From Microbacterium sp. BLY (GTDB lineage Bacteria; Actinomycetota; Actinomycetes; Actinomycetales; Microbacteriaceae): a stretch of 64,000 nucleotides of DNA. Under the pieces are notes generated by a model that searched no databases, was not told where the DNA came from, and saw only the letters and a list, made by a program, of their open reading frames with translations. The translations under genes were made by a program, and so were the position numbers. Position 1 is the stretch's first letter; each line of letters begins with the position of its first letter. This document shows, in pieces, positions 50,533 through 58,696 of this stretch. The stretch is from contig NZ_JAGKSR010000001.1 of the NCBI RefSeq assembly GCF_017939615.1, forward strand, positions 248,001 through 312,000, read 5' to 3'.

Positions 50533-51804
50533 ATGACCGCACGCTCCTCCGACGCCGCCCTCCTCGATGCCGCCCGCGCGCTCGACGCCGCCGACCCGCT
50601 CTCCGCGCACCTCGACGCGTTCGTCGACGCCCCCGGAGTGACGGCCTACCTCGACGGCAACTCCCTCGGCCGACCGCTGCGCGACGTACCGGAGAAGCTC
50701 GCCGCCTTCGTCCGCGACGACTGGGGCACGCGCCTCATCCGCTCCTGGGACGAGCAGTGGATGGCGCTGCCCATGGAGCTCGGCGACCGCATCGGCGCCG
50801 TCGCCCTGGGCGCGGCGGCGGGGCAGACCGTCGTGTCGGACTCGACGAGCGTGCTCCTCTACAAGCTCATGCGGGGGGCCCTGCGACAGGCTCAGGGACC
50901 CACGGGGCAGGCTCAGGGACCCACGGGGCGGACGGAGCTTGTGATCGAGGAGGGGAACTTCCCCACCGACCGGTTCCTCGCGGAGGGCGTCGCGGCGGAG
51001 ATGGGCGCCACGCTGCGCTGGATCACCCCCGACCCCGTGCACGGCGTCACGGTCGACGACGTCGCCGCCGTCGTCTCCGAACGGACCGCGCTGGTGTCGC
51101 TGAGCCACGTGGACTACCGCTCCGGGAGCCTGGCGGACATGCCCGGCATCACCGCCGTCGTCCACGAGGCCGGCGCACTGATGATGTGGGATCTATGCCA
51201 CTCGGCGGGCGTCGTCCCGATGCAGCTCGACGACTGGGGCGTCGACATGGCGGTCGGCTGCACCTACAAGTACCTCAACGGCGGGCCGGGTTCGCCCGCG
51301 TTCGCCTACCTCCGCCGTGACCTGCAGGGGGTGCTGCGGCAGCCGATCCAGGGCTGGTGGAGCGCCGCCGACATCTTCGCGATGGGTCCGGAGTACGTTC
51401 CGGCCGACGGCATCCGCCAGCTCCTGAGCGGCACGCCACCGGTCACCTCGATGCTCGCGATGCAGGGGATGCTCGACCTCATCGCGCAGTCGACCATCGA
51501 CGGCGTCCGCGCGAAGTCGGAATCGCTCACCGCCCTGGCCGTCCGGGCGTACGACGAGGTGCTCGCCCCGCTCGGCGTCCGCCTGCTGAGCCCCCGCGAC
51601 CCGGCACGACGCGGCGGCCACATCACGATCGGCCACCCCGACTTCCGGGAGGTCACCCGGCGGCTGTGGGCGGAGGGGGTCATCCCCGACTTCCGTTTCC
51701 CGGACGGCATCCGGCTCGGGCTGTCGCCGCTGAGCACCTCGCACACCGAGACGATCGCGGGAGTGCTCGCCGTGCGGGACGCGCTGGAGACCGGTGTCTC
51801 CTGA
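50533..51804 (+). CDS. kynU: kynureninase
   Basis: A 423-aa PLP enzyme that cleaves kynurenine to anthranilate and alanine. The PLP lysine lies in GCTYKYLNGGPGSPAF, and motifs LDGNSLGRP and DLCHSAGVVPMQL are typical. A loop near residue 118-133 contains QAQGPTG twice, from a 21-bp tandem repeat not expected in the family; it probably lies on the surface. The gene follows the amidohydrolase gene by one base. Confidence 0.92.
   Translation: MTARSSDAALLDAARALDAADPLSAHLDAFVDAPGVTAYLDGNSLGRPLRDVPEKLAAFVRDDWGTRLIRSWDEQWMALPMELGDRIGAVALGAAAGQTVVSDSTSVLLYKLMRGALRQAQGPTGQAQGPTGRTELVIEEGNFPTDRFLAEGVAAEMGATLRWITPDPVHGVTVDDVAAVVSERTALVSLSHVDYRSGSLADMPGITAVVHEAGALMMWDLCHSAGVVPMQLDDWGVDMAVGCTYKYLNGGPGSPAFAYLRRDLQGVLRQPIQGWWSAADIFAMGPEYVPADGIRQLLSGTPPVTSMLAMQGMLDLIAQSTIDGVRAKSESLTALAVRAYDEVLAPLGVRLLSPRDPARRGGHITIGHPDFREVTRRLWAEGVIPDFRFPDGIRLGLSPLSTSHTETIAGVLAVRDALETGVS
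50887..50928 (+). repeat. 21-bp perfect tandem repeat in kynU
   Basis: Two identical units (50887-50907, 50908-50928) containing GGCTCAGGGACCCACGGG follow a partial TGCGACAGG, and resemble the TTCGACAAGCTCAGGGACC repeat. They add an in-frame loop to KynU. Confidence 0.82.
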
Positions 51805-52615
51805 CCCCGCGGCACCGGTCGTGCTCGATGACATCGACGCCCGGCCCGGCAGCACCGCGTCGCTCCTGCGGACCCTGATCGGTCTGTACCTGCGGCCGCT
51901 CGGCGGCTGGATCTCGGCCGCCGACCTCGTGTCCCTGGCCGGCGACCTCGGCATCCCCGACGCCCCCGCCCGCACAGGGATCGCCCGTCTCAAGCAGAAG
52001 GGGCTGCTCCTGCCCGAGCGCGGCACGGCCATCGGTTACCGGCTCAGTCCCGCCGCCCTGCCGATGCTGGAGCGGGGCGACCGGCGGATCTTCCGCATGC
52101 AGGAGATGACCGACGACGATCCGTGGTGTCTCGTCTCGTTCTCGATCCCGGAGAGCGCGCGCAGCGTGCGCCACCAGCTGCGGCGGCGGCTGCACTGGAT
52201 CGGTGCCGGCGTCGTGTCCCCCGCGCTGTGGATCTGCCCGGGCCATCTCCGCGACGAAGCCGTCCAGATCCTGGACGACCTCGGTGCCCGGCGCTGGGCG
52301 ACGCTGTTCGAGGCCTCGGCACCGGCCCCGGCCGGGACGCTGCCGGAGGCCGCCGCCGAGTGGTGGGACCTCGACGCGCTGCGCGCCGAGCACGAGGCGT
52401 TCCAGGCGTCGCTCGCCGGCCTCCCCGCCGATCCGTTCGCCGCGTACGTGCATCTGATCGACCGCTGGCGGGTGCTGCCCTACACCGACCCGGGGCTGCC
52501 CCCGGCGATGCTGCCGGCCGACTGGCCGGGGCGACGCAGCTTCGATGCGTTCGCCCGGCTGTCCGCACGGTGGGCGGCACCCGCCCTCGCGCACGTGCGC
52601 GCGGCGACGACCTAG
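51794..52615 (+). CDS. PaaX-family transcriptional regulator
   Basis: A 273-aa regulator. The N-terminal winged helix (residues 20-85, STASLLRTLIGLYLRPLGGWIS, then TGIARLKQKGLLLPE) is followed by the PaaX central and C-terminal domains (LRRRLHWIGAGVVSPALWICPG, GRRSFDAFARLSARW). PaaX-type proteins repress aromatic-acid operons and respond to CoA thioesters or aromatic acids. Overlap with kynU by 11 nt suggests it controls this operon. GTG start. Confidence 0.83.
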   Translation: MSPDPAAPVVLDDIDARPGSTASLLRTLIGLYLRPLGGWISAADLVSLAGDLGIPDAPARTGIARLKQKGLLLPERGTAIGYRLSPAALPMLERGDRRIFRMQEMTDDDPWCLVSFSIPESARSVRHQLRRRLHWIGAGVVSPALWICPGHLRDEAVQILDDLGARRWATLFEASAPAPAGTLPEAAAEWWDLDALRAEHEAFQASLAGLPADPFAAYVHLIDRWRVLPYTDPGLPPAMLPADWPGRRSFDAFARLSARWAAPALAHVRAATT

Positions 52616-53106
52616 TTCCGGCGGTCGGCGACCTCGCGCAGGAACCCGGTGACGTGCTCCTGCAGCCGGAGGATCCGCATCTCGCGCGCGAGCTCGCGGT
52701 CGTACCCCGGATACGCCAGGGGCGGGAGCAGGCGCACCGACCGGTTGCAGTCGAACTCGGCGCACACCAGCACGCCCACCGTGTCCCCCTTCCGACCGGC
52801 GGCGCCGGCTCGTCGGGCGACGTAGAGCTGCACGTCGTTGCGGAGGGTCACGTCCTCGCACCACGAGCACTGGGCGCGGGCGAGCACGCGCTGTTCGGCA
52901 CGCTGCAGGACGACCCCCACCGGCTCGTCGTCGATCCAGGTGACGACGTAGGCCCGTCGGGGCAGCTTGGGGTCGACCCAGCCGAGGTAGTCGAGGCGGT
53001 CGAAGTCCGTCTCGGCGAAGCCGGGCGGCAGCGTGATGTCGGAGACCTCCTTGCGGGAGGCGTTGCAGAAGGAGGCGCGCAGGGCGCGCTCGTCGATGGG
53101 ACGCAT
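52612..53106 (-). CDS. FBP-domain (FusB-like) elongation factor G-binding protein
   Basis: A 164-aa protein with the treble-clef zinc finger of the FBP/FusB C-terminal domain: CSWC near residue 80 and CAEFDCNRSVR near residue 118. FusB binds EF-G and releases it from ribosomes stalled by fusidic acid; actinobacterial FBP proteins share the zinc domain but have not been assigned a general role. It converges with the PaaX gene by a 4-nt overlap. The 294 bp upstream (53107-53400) holds no convincing gene. Confidence 0.8.
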   Translation of the reverse strand: MRPIDERALRASFCNASRKEVSDITLPPGFAETDFDRLDYLGWVDPKLPRRAYVVTWIDDEPVGVVLQRAEQRVLARAQCSWCEDVTLRNDVQLYVARRAGAAGRKGDTVGVLVCAEFDCNRSVRLLPPLAYPGYDRELAREMRILRLQEHVTGFLREVADRRN

Positions 53107-53400
53107 GACAGGAAGAGCTTTCGGTGTGATCGCCGGGACGGCGAGACGGATCGGAGGATCACCCGGACGGATGCCGGGGTACGACGCAGCACCGGGGACG
53201 GGGGGTCCGCCTCCGGCCGGTCCTCAGCCTCTGTCTGCGGCGCTGGACGCGCCTGCAGCTCCGCTCCGCGCCCCGAGGGCGCTCATCGACGACAGCACCC
53301 GGCGAGCCTACACCCGTTTGTTTCGTCGCGTGTCGGGGTCGCTCGGCCGGCGGTGGCCCCACGACGTACTCTGGCCGGACGCCGATCCGAAGGAGTCCCC

Positions 53401-53748
53401 GTGTCCACGCCGCTGCACCGCCGTCCGCCCCTCGAGGTGCGTGAGCGTGCGGCGTGCATGTGCAGCAGCGGCGGACGCTGCTCGTCCGCGGCACCAGGGC
53501 ACGCCCTGCACCTGATCCAGGAGCGTCTCGCTGCGGCGACCCCGGCGCGATGGGCGGATGCGTTCGTGACCGCGGCCGACCCCCGCACGGGAGACCTCGT
53601 GGTGCGCACGCTCGACGGCGCGACGCATGCACTGTGGAACAGCGCCGGCGCGGCCCTGGAGGCCGTGGTCGGCAGCCCCGTCGCCCTCCACCTGGACTAC
53701 GCGGTGCTCGCCGTCGGACGCACCCGCTTCAACGTCGCCACCGTGTGA
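53401..53748 (+). CDS. uncharacterised protein
   Basis: A 115-aa soluble protein. The N-terminal part is Arg/Cys-rich (AACMCSSGGRCSS, residues about 18-30), followed by a short beta-rich part (GDLVVRTLDGATHALWNS, HLDYAVLAVG). AAGGAG lies 6 nt before the GTG. A TACTCT element at about 53367 could be the promoter. No family recognised. Confidence 0.58.
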   Translation: MSTPLHRRPPLEVRERAACMCSSGGRCSSAAPGHALHLIQERLAAATPARWADAFVTAADPRTGDLVVRTLDGATHALWNSAGAALEAVVGSPVALHLDYAVLAVGRTRFNVATV

Positions 53749-53769
53749 CGACGCCCTGACCCGTCGGGG

Positions 53770-54171
53770 TCAGGCGCTCGCCATCATCATGTCGCGGACC
53801 GCCATGCAGGCGTTCATGCAGGCCTGGCATGCCTGCGCGCAGAGACGGCAGACGTCGCTGTGGTCGGCGTGCGTCATGCACTCGTCCATGCACATCTGGC
53901 ACATCGCGATGCAGGCGTCCAGCATCGCCATCATCGTGGCGGGCGTCATGCCCTGCATGCGGAGCATGGAGCGCATCATCGTGTGACACATGTCGGCGCA
54001 GTTCATACAGGCCGGCGCGCAGTCCATCTGCTGCGTCGCGCACACCGTGCAAGCCTGCTCGCAGGCGGCACAGGCGTCCATACAGGCCTGCAGCACCGAC
54101 ATGTCCATCATCGCCATGTCGGGCATCGACTCCATGCTCTTCGACATGGCCCCCATCATCATCGAATCCAT
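53770..54171 (-). CDS. cysteine-rich four-helix-bundle copper-storage-like protein
   Basis: A 133-aa protein with 18 cysteines spaced mostly CxxC/CxxxC and about 30 methionines. It matches the four-helix-bundle Csp/DUF326 copper-storage family, where Cys line the core and bind Cu(I). No signal peptide or Tat motif is seen, so it is probably cytosolic (Csp3-like). AGGGAG lies upstream of the ATG. No copper ATPase or CsoR is adjacent. Confidence 0.88.
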   Translation of the reverse strand: MDSMMMGAMSKSMESMPDMAMMDMSVLQACMDACAACEQACTVCATQQMDCAPACMNCADMCHTMMRSMLRMQGMTPATMMAMLDACIAMCQMCMDECMTHADHSDVCRLCAQACQACMNACMAVRDMMMASA

Positions 54172-54284
54172 CGTCGTGCTCCCTTCGTCGCGGACGACGG
54201 GCAGGTCACCCGCCTGGCGCCAGGCTAACCCCTGGGCGGACGGGAGTCGATGGGGGCGGAACGGTGACACGCAGTGCCGCGAAT

Positions 54285-54323
54285 GTCAATCCCGTGGACG
54301 GAGCGGAGAGCCGGTGCGAGGCT
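54285..54323 (+). promoter_or_regulatory. GTCAA-box promoter of csbD
   Basis: GTCAATCCCGT (54285-54295) lies 22 nt upstream of GAGGCT (54318-54323). One base of CCCCT is changed. Confidence 0.55.
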
Positions 54324-54360
54324 CGCAGAGCAATCGATCCGTCCAGGAGAGGAGCCTCAC

Positions 54361-54567
54361 ATGAGTGGCGCAGACGACATGAAGAACTCGGCCGAGAAGC
54401 TGGGTGGCAAGGTCAAGGAAGGCTTCGGGAAGCTGACCGACAACGAGAAGCTCGAGGCCGAAGGCCAGGCGGATCAGGTGAAGGCCGACGCGAAGCAGGC
54501 CGGCGAGAACGTGAAGGACGCCGCCGGCAAGGCCGGCGACAGCGTCAAGGACGCGTTCAACCGCTGA
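54361..54567 (+). CDS. CsbD-family stress protein
   Basis: A 68-aa highly charged helical protein with the CsbD pattern (EKLGGKVKEGFGKLTDNEKL, KADAKQAGENVKDAAGKAGD). CsbD proteins are sigma-B-dependent general-stress proteins of Bacillus and widespread in bacteria. It has GAGGAG before the ATG, a GTCAA-box promoter upstream and a strong terminator after it. Confidence 0.88.
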   Translation: MSGADDMKNSAEKLGGKVKEGFGKLTDNEKLEAEGQADQVKADAKQAGENVKDAAGKAGDSVKDAFNR

Positions 54568-54591
54568 TCCTCCACCCGCTGAACCCATGAA

Positions 54592-54626
54592 GAGGGGGAG
54601 GCTCGCCCGTGGCGAGCCTCCCCCTC
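54592..54626. terminator. bidirectional terminator hairpin
   Basis: A perfect 16-bp inverted repeat (GAGGGGGAGGCTCGCC at 54592-54607 against 54611-54626) with a 3-nt loop lies between the convergent csbD and 54-aa membrane protein genes. Confidence 0.85.
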
Positions 54627-54636
54627 CGCACTCGGG

Positions 54637-54801
54637 TCAGACCTTGCGGCTGCCGGTGATGGCTCGGATCAGCCAGGCGATCACGGCGATGGCCAGGAGC
54701 ACCAGACCGACCCACAGCAGGAACTGGAGCGACTGCACCAGTCCTCCGGTGATCGCGAGGATCACGGCGATGACGATGACGATGATCAGGAGGATGTTCA
54801 T
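54637..54801 (-). CDS. 54-aa two-helix membrane protein
   Basis: An uncalled-size ORF encoding two hydrophobic helices (residues 2-22, very Ile/Val-rich, and 26-46) with a basic end SRKV. AAGGGAAAG lies upstream of the ATG, and a GTCAA-box promoter lies about 45-85 nt upstream. It resembles small general-stress or hydrophobic-peptide proteins; function unknown. Confidence 0.72.
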   Translation of the reverse strand: MNILLIIVIVIAVILAITGGLVQSLQFLLWVGLVLLAIAVIAWLIRAITGSRKV

Positions 54802-54853
54802 CGGGTCTTTCCCTTCTCTGGGGGGCGCGGGCGCCCGACTGCGGTGAGACCAC

Positions 54854-54893
54854 GCTAGACCCGGATGACCGCCTCACCGGAGGGGGTTGACTT
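54854..54893 (-). promoter_or_regulatory. GTCAA-box promoter of 54-aa membrane protein
   Basis: On the minus strand GTCAACCCCCT (54883-54893) lies 23 nt upstream of TAGCGT (54854-54859). It is one of the two exact GTCAACCCCCT copies. Confidence 0.6.
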
Positions 54894-54925
54894 CCACCCT
54901 CACGATGCGCGAAGGAGCAGAACAG

Positions 54926-55192
54926 ATGCCAGGACGACGCAACAACTCCCTGAAGGATCCCGAGCTGTACGAGGAGCTCCGCGACGACGGCGCCTCGAAG
55001 GAGAAGGCCGCCCGGATCTCGAACGCCGCGGCCCGGGACGGCCGCAGCACGGTCGGACGACGAGGCGGGAAGCACGGCGACTACGAGGACTGGACCGTCC
55101 CGGAGCTGCGCACGCGCGCGAAGGAGCTGGGCCTGACCGGCTACAGCTCCCTGCGCAAGGGCGAGCTCATCTCCGAACTGCGGAACCACTGA
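54926..55192 (+). CDS. DUF7218-type protein with Rho N-terminal-like domain
   Basis: An 88-aa basic protein. MPGRRNNSLKDPELYEELRD and KEKAARISNAAA match my recollection of the DUF7218 family; the last 40 residues (TVPELRTRAKELGLTGYSSL, RKGELISELR) form a Rho N-terminal/SAP-like helical domain that may bind nucleic acid. AAGGAG lies 8 nt before the ATG. It is 6 nt upstream of the YbdK gene and probably co-transcribed. Confidence 0.68.
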   Translation: MPGRRNNSLKDPELYEELRDDGASKEKAARISNAAARDGRSTVGRRGGKHGDYEDWTVPELRTRAKELGLTGYSSLRKGELISELRNH

Positions 55193-55197
55193 CGCGG

Positions 55198-56274
55198 ATG
55201 ACGCGCTTCGGGATCGAGGAGGAGTTCCTCCTGCTCGATGAGGATTCGCTCGTCCCCGTCGCCCTGAGCGGCGACATCCTGGAGCGCATCGGCGACGGCA
55301 TCGTCGTCGGGCGCGTGACCACCGAGTACCTGGCCTCGCAGCTCGAGGCCCTCACCGACCCGGTGCGGACCGGTGCGGAGGCCGTCGGACAGCTCACGGC
55401 GCTGCGCGCGGCGATCGGCACGGCGGCGCACTCCCGCCGTGCGATCGCCGCCCCCACCGGCTCGCCGTTCACGACCCTCCGCTCCCCCCGACTCTCCCCC
55501 TCGGCGCACTACGACGACGTGGCGCGGCGCCTGGCCCATCTCACCCGCGAGCACGAGGTCAACGGGCTCCACGTGCACGTCGAGGTGCCGGACGAGGAGG
55601 AGCGCGTCCGCGCGCTGAACCGGCTCCGGGCGTGGCTGCCCCTGCTGCTCGCCCTCAGCGCCAACAGCCCCTTCGGCAACGGCATCGACACCGGCTTCGC
55701 GAGCTGGCGGAGCATGCTCATCCGCCGGCTGCCGTCGTCGTGGTGCCCGCCCCGCTTCGCGGACGCCGACGACTATCGGCGCCGTGTGGATCAGCTCCTC
55801 GATCTCGGGACGATCGGCGAGGCGACATCGCTGTCGTGGGCCGTGCGGCTCTCGGAGCGCTACCCGACGGTCGAGGCGCGGGTCGCCGACACGCAGCTCA
55901 CCCCGGAGGACGCCGTGCTCTCGGCGCTGCTGACCCGCGGGATCGCCCTCGCCACCGGGCAGCGGATCGTCGCCGACGAGACCGACGCGATCGACGCCTC
56001 GCTGTGGATGGCGTCGCGCGCGGGCATGGAGGCACGGATCGTCGACCCGCTGACGGGTGAGGTCGCCCCGGTGCGGACCGTCGCGGCGCACCTCCTCGAC
56101 GACCTCTCCCCGGTGCTGGACGAGCTCGGCGACGAGGACACCGTGCGGGCCGGCGTGGACCGGCTGCGGACGGACGGACCCGGCGCGACGAGGCAGCGGG
56201 CGGCGCACGCGCACGGCGGGGTGCCCGCCCTGCGGAACCTCCTGCGCGACGGCAGTCCCGCCGGGAGGACGTGA
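55198..56274 (+). CDS. glutamate-cysteine ligase-like carboxylate-amine ligase (YbdK type)
   Basis: A 358-aa protein of the GCS2/YbdK family. GIEEEFLLLD at the N-terminus holds metal glutamates, with SANSPFGNGIDTGFASWRS and VEARVADTQLT in the core. Such proteins ligate glutamate to an amine-bearing partner with ATP; in actinobacteria the physiological substrate is mostly unknown and the organism makes mycothiol, not glutathione. It follows DUF7218 by 6 nt. Confidence 0.83.
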   Translation: MTRFGIEEEFLLLDEDSLVPVALSGDILERIGDGIVVGRVTTEYLASQLEALTDPVRTGAEAVGQLTALRAAIGTAAHSRRAIAAPTGSPFTTLRSPRLSPSAHYDDVARRLAHLTREHEVNGLHVHVEVPDEEERVRALNRLRAWLPLLLALSANSPFGNGIDTGFASWRSMLIRRLPSSWCPPRFADADDYRRRVDQLLDLGTIGEATSLSWAVRLSERYPTVEARVADTQLTPEDAVLSALLTRGIALATGQRIVADETDAIDASLWMASRAGMEARIVDPLTGEVAPVRTVAAHLLDDLSPVLDELGDEDTVRAGVDRLRTDGPGATRQRAAHAHGGVPALRNLLRDGSPAGRT

Positions 56275-56299
56275 TCGCCCCGACGTCGCCGGGCGGGAG

Positions 56300-56305
56300 T
56301 AGGGT
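56300..56305 (+). promoter_or_regulatory. -10 element, leaderless MFS exporter gene
   Basis: TAGGGT lies 6 nt before the GTG at 56312. Confidence 0.55.
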
Positions 56306-56311
56306 CGGCCT

Positions 56312-57718
56312 GTGTCATCCTCCGCCCCGCTCCAGCGGCTCGTCATCGCGATCGCCGTGCTCGCGTCGTTCGTCACCTTCCTCGACGGGACGGTCGTCAA
56401 CGTCGCCCTCCCCGCGATCAGCGAAGACCTCGGCGGCGGCATCACGACGCAGCAGTGGGTGGTCGACGCCTATCTCATCACCCTCAGCGCACTGATCCTC
56501 CTCGCCGGCTCCCTGTCCGACGCCTACGGCCGGGTGCTGGTGATGCGGATCGGGCTCATCGCCTTCGGCATCTCGTCGATCGCTGTCGCCGCCGCGATCG
56601 ATCCGCTCATGCTCATCGTCGCCCGGGCGGCGCAGGGCGCAGCCGGGGCCCTGCTGGTCCCGAGCTCCCTGGCCCTCATCACCGCCACCATGCGCGGCGA
56701 CGTGCAGGCCAGGGCCATCGGCGTCTGGACGGCGTTCACGACAGCGGCGCAGCTGGTCGGCCCGCTGCTGGGCGGCCTCTTCGTCGACTTCCTCTCCTGG
56801 CGGTTCGTGTTCCTCATCAACGTGCTGCCCATCGGCATCACGCTGCTGCTGCTCGCCCGTCTCCGCCTGCCGGAGCATCCGCGCGGCGTCCGGGTCGACT
56901 GGGGAAGCGGGGTCCTCTGCGCGCTCGGACTCGGCGCGATCGTCTTCGCGCTCATCGAGCAGCCGAACCTGGGATGGTCCTCCCCCGCCATCTGGATCCC
57001 CGCGGCGGCCGGAACCGTCCTGTTCACCGTGTTCCTCCTGCGCCAGCGCGGCTCCGCCACCCCGCTCCTGCCCCTCTGGCTGTTCCGCGTCCGCGATTTC
57101 GGCTGGGGCAACCTGGCGACGCTGTTCGTCTACGCCGCCCTCTCGCTCAACGGCTTCGTCGTCGGCGTGTACCTGCAGCAGGGAGCCGGACTGAGCGCGA
57201 CGGCGGCGGGGCTCGCGAGCCTGCCCATGACGATCCTCATGATCCTGCTGAGCTCCCGTGCCGGTGGCTGGGCGGGACGCTGGGGGCCGCGGGTGTTCAT
57301 GACCGTCGGACCGCTCATCATGGCCGTCGGCGCGGTGATGCTGCTGACCGTCGAGGCCGACTTCGACTACTGGACGCAGGTGCTCCCGGCCATGATCGTG
57401 ATGGGCGTGGGCCTGTCGCTCACGGTCGCCCCGCTGACCGCCGCGATCCTCGGGGCGATCGACGAGAGCCATTCGGGCATCGCCTCCGCCGTGAACAACG
57501 CGGTCTCGCGCGTGGCCGGACTGCTGGTGGTCGCCATGCTGTCGACCATCGTCGGCGGCGCCCTGGACCTCGACGGGTTCCACAGTGCGGCAGCGGTCAC
57601 GGCCGTCCTGCTCGTGCTCGGCGGTGTGGTGTCGTGGATCGGGATCCGCCGCAATCCGTCGCAGGACGCCGCGGAGCCCGCCGGCGCCCCCGCCGCACCG
57701 GCACCGCAGCCCCGCTGA
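56312..57718 (+). CDS. DHA2-family (14-TM) MFS drug exporter
   Basis: A 468-aa transporter with about 14 hydrophobic segments. Signatures of the EmrB/QacA group are FLDGTVVNVALPAIS (motif D1), LSDAYGRVLVMRIG (motif A) and SLALITATMRGD. It probably expels hydrophobic drugs or metabolites. Its stop overlaps the start of the next gene by one base, so the two are co-transcribed. Confidence 0.87.
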   Translation: MSSSAPLQRLVIAIAVLASFVTFLDGTVVNVALPAISEDLGGGITTQQWVVDAYLITLSALILLAGSLSDAYGRVLVMRIGLIAFGISSIAVAAAIDPLMLIVARAAQGAAGALLVPSSLALITATMRGDVQARAIGVWTAFTTAAQLVGPLLGGLFVDFLSWRFVFLINVLPIGITLLLLARLRLPEHPRGVRVDWGSGVLCALGLGAIVFALIEQPNLGWSSPAIWIPAAAGTVLFTVFLLRQRGSATPLLPLWLFRVRDFGWGNLATLFVYAALSLNGFVVGVYLQQGAGLSATAAGLASLPMTILMILLSSRAGGWAGRWGPRVFMTVGPLIMAVGAVMLLTVEADFDYWTQVLPAMIVMGVGLSLTVAPLTAAILGAIDESHSGIASAVNNAVSRVAGLLVVAMLSTIVGGALDLDGFHSAAAVTAVLLVLGGVVSWIGIRRNPSQDAAEPAGAPAAPAPQPR

Positions 57719-58593
57719 TGCGCCGACCGACCGCGACCCCCGGCGACCGCCGCGCATCCGGCCACGCCGCCGCCGGTGTGGTCCTGCTGCTCGCCGCGGC
57801 CCTCGTCCTCGCCGGCTGCACCGGCGGCTCCGCCCTTCCGTCCCCGGGCGCGGACGATCGGTCGGCCACTGTCACGCCGCCGCCGGTCGGCGCGCTGCCC
57901 GACTACCAGCTCGGGGGTGCGTACGACCCGCCGGAGGCGGTGGGCATCGTCGGCCGTGACCGGAGCGCGGAGCCCGCAGCGGGGCGATACTCGCTGTGTT
58001 ACGTCAACGGCTTCCAGACCCAGCCCGGCGAGCTCACGGACTGGCCGGAAGACCTCCTGCTCCGCGACGGCGGCGACGTGGTGTTCGACCCCGATTGGCC
58101 CGACGAGGCCCTGCTCGACACCGGGACGGCGGAGCGGCGGTCCCGGATCGCGGCGATCGTGCGCCCGTGGATCGAGGGATGCGCGGCGGCCGGGTTCCAG
58201 GCCGTCGAGTTCGACAATCTCGACTCCTTCTCCCGTTCGGCGGGCGCGCTCACGCTCGAGGACAACCTCGCCCTCGCGGAGGTCTTCGTCGACGCGGCCC
58301 ACGACGCCGGACTCGCCGCGGGCCAGAAGAACGCGGCGGAGCACGCGGCGGCCCTGCGGGAGCGGGCGGGCTTCGACTTCGCCCTCACCGAGGAGTGCGC
58401 GGCGTACGCCGAATGCGCCGGGTACGCGGAGGTCTACGGCGACCACGTGATCGACATCGAGTACACCGATCAGCTCCCCCGGTCGTTCGCGGAGCTGTGC
58501 GCTGACGCGGAGTCCCCGTCCTCGATGGTGCTCCGGGATCGCGACCTCGTCACGCCGGACGACCCGGGGTACGTGTTCGCCTTGTGCCCGTGA
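57718..58593 (+). CDS. GH114-like endo-alpha-1,4-polygalactosaminidase lipoprotein
   Basis: A 291-aa secreted lipoprotein. A signal peptide (residues 15-33) ends in the lipobox LAGC; a low-complexity linker follows; the catalytic TIM-barrel domain shows YVNGFQTQPGE, GFQAVEFDNLDSF and FDFALTEECAAYAECAGYAE. This is the GH114 pattern, which cuts alpha-1,4-galactosaminogalactan-like polymers. It is coupled to the DHA2 exporter gene, a pairing whose logic is not clear. Confidence 0.82.
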   Translation: MRRPTATPGDRRASGHAAAGVVLLLAAALVLAGCTGGSALPSPGADDRSATVTPPPVGALPDYQLGGAYDPPEAVGIVGRDRSAEPAAGRYSLCYVNGFQTQPGELTDWPEDLLLRDGGDVVFDPDWPDEALLDTGTAERRSRIAAIVRPWIEGCAAAGFQAVEFDNLDSFSRSAGALTLEDNLALAEVFVDAAHDAGLAAGQKNAAEHAAALRERAGFDFALTEECAAYAECAGYAEVYGDHVIDIEYTDQLPRSFAELCADAESPSSMVLRDRDLVTPDDPGYVFALCP

Positions 58594-58625
58594 CGGCCGG
58601 GCGCTTGCCTGCCCGGCGCCTCGGC

Positions 58626-58664
58626 GTCAAGACCCTGGCGGGGATCACGCGGGCGGGTGAGGAT
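58626..58664 (+). promoter_or_regulatory. GTCAA-box promoter of HDO/CDGSH operon
   Basis: GTCAAGACCCT (58626-58636) lies 22 nt upstream of GAGGAT (58659-58664). The start codon is 32 nt further; GGGAGCCCC may serve as a weak ribosome site. Confidence 0.58.
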
Positions 58665-58696
58665 GCGGGTGATCGCATCGATGGGAGCCCCTCCTC

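Noticed and set aside
53107..53400. Gene in the 294-bp gap before the 115-aa protein
   Set aside because: Only shadow-like frames without start signals; a TACTCT element near 53367 may serve the downstream gene.
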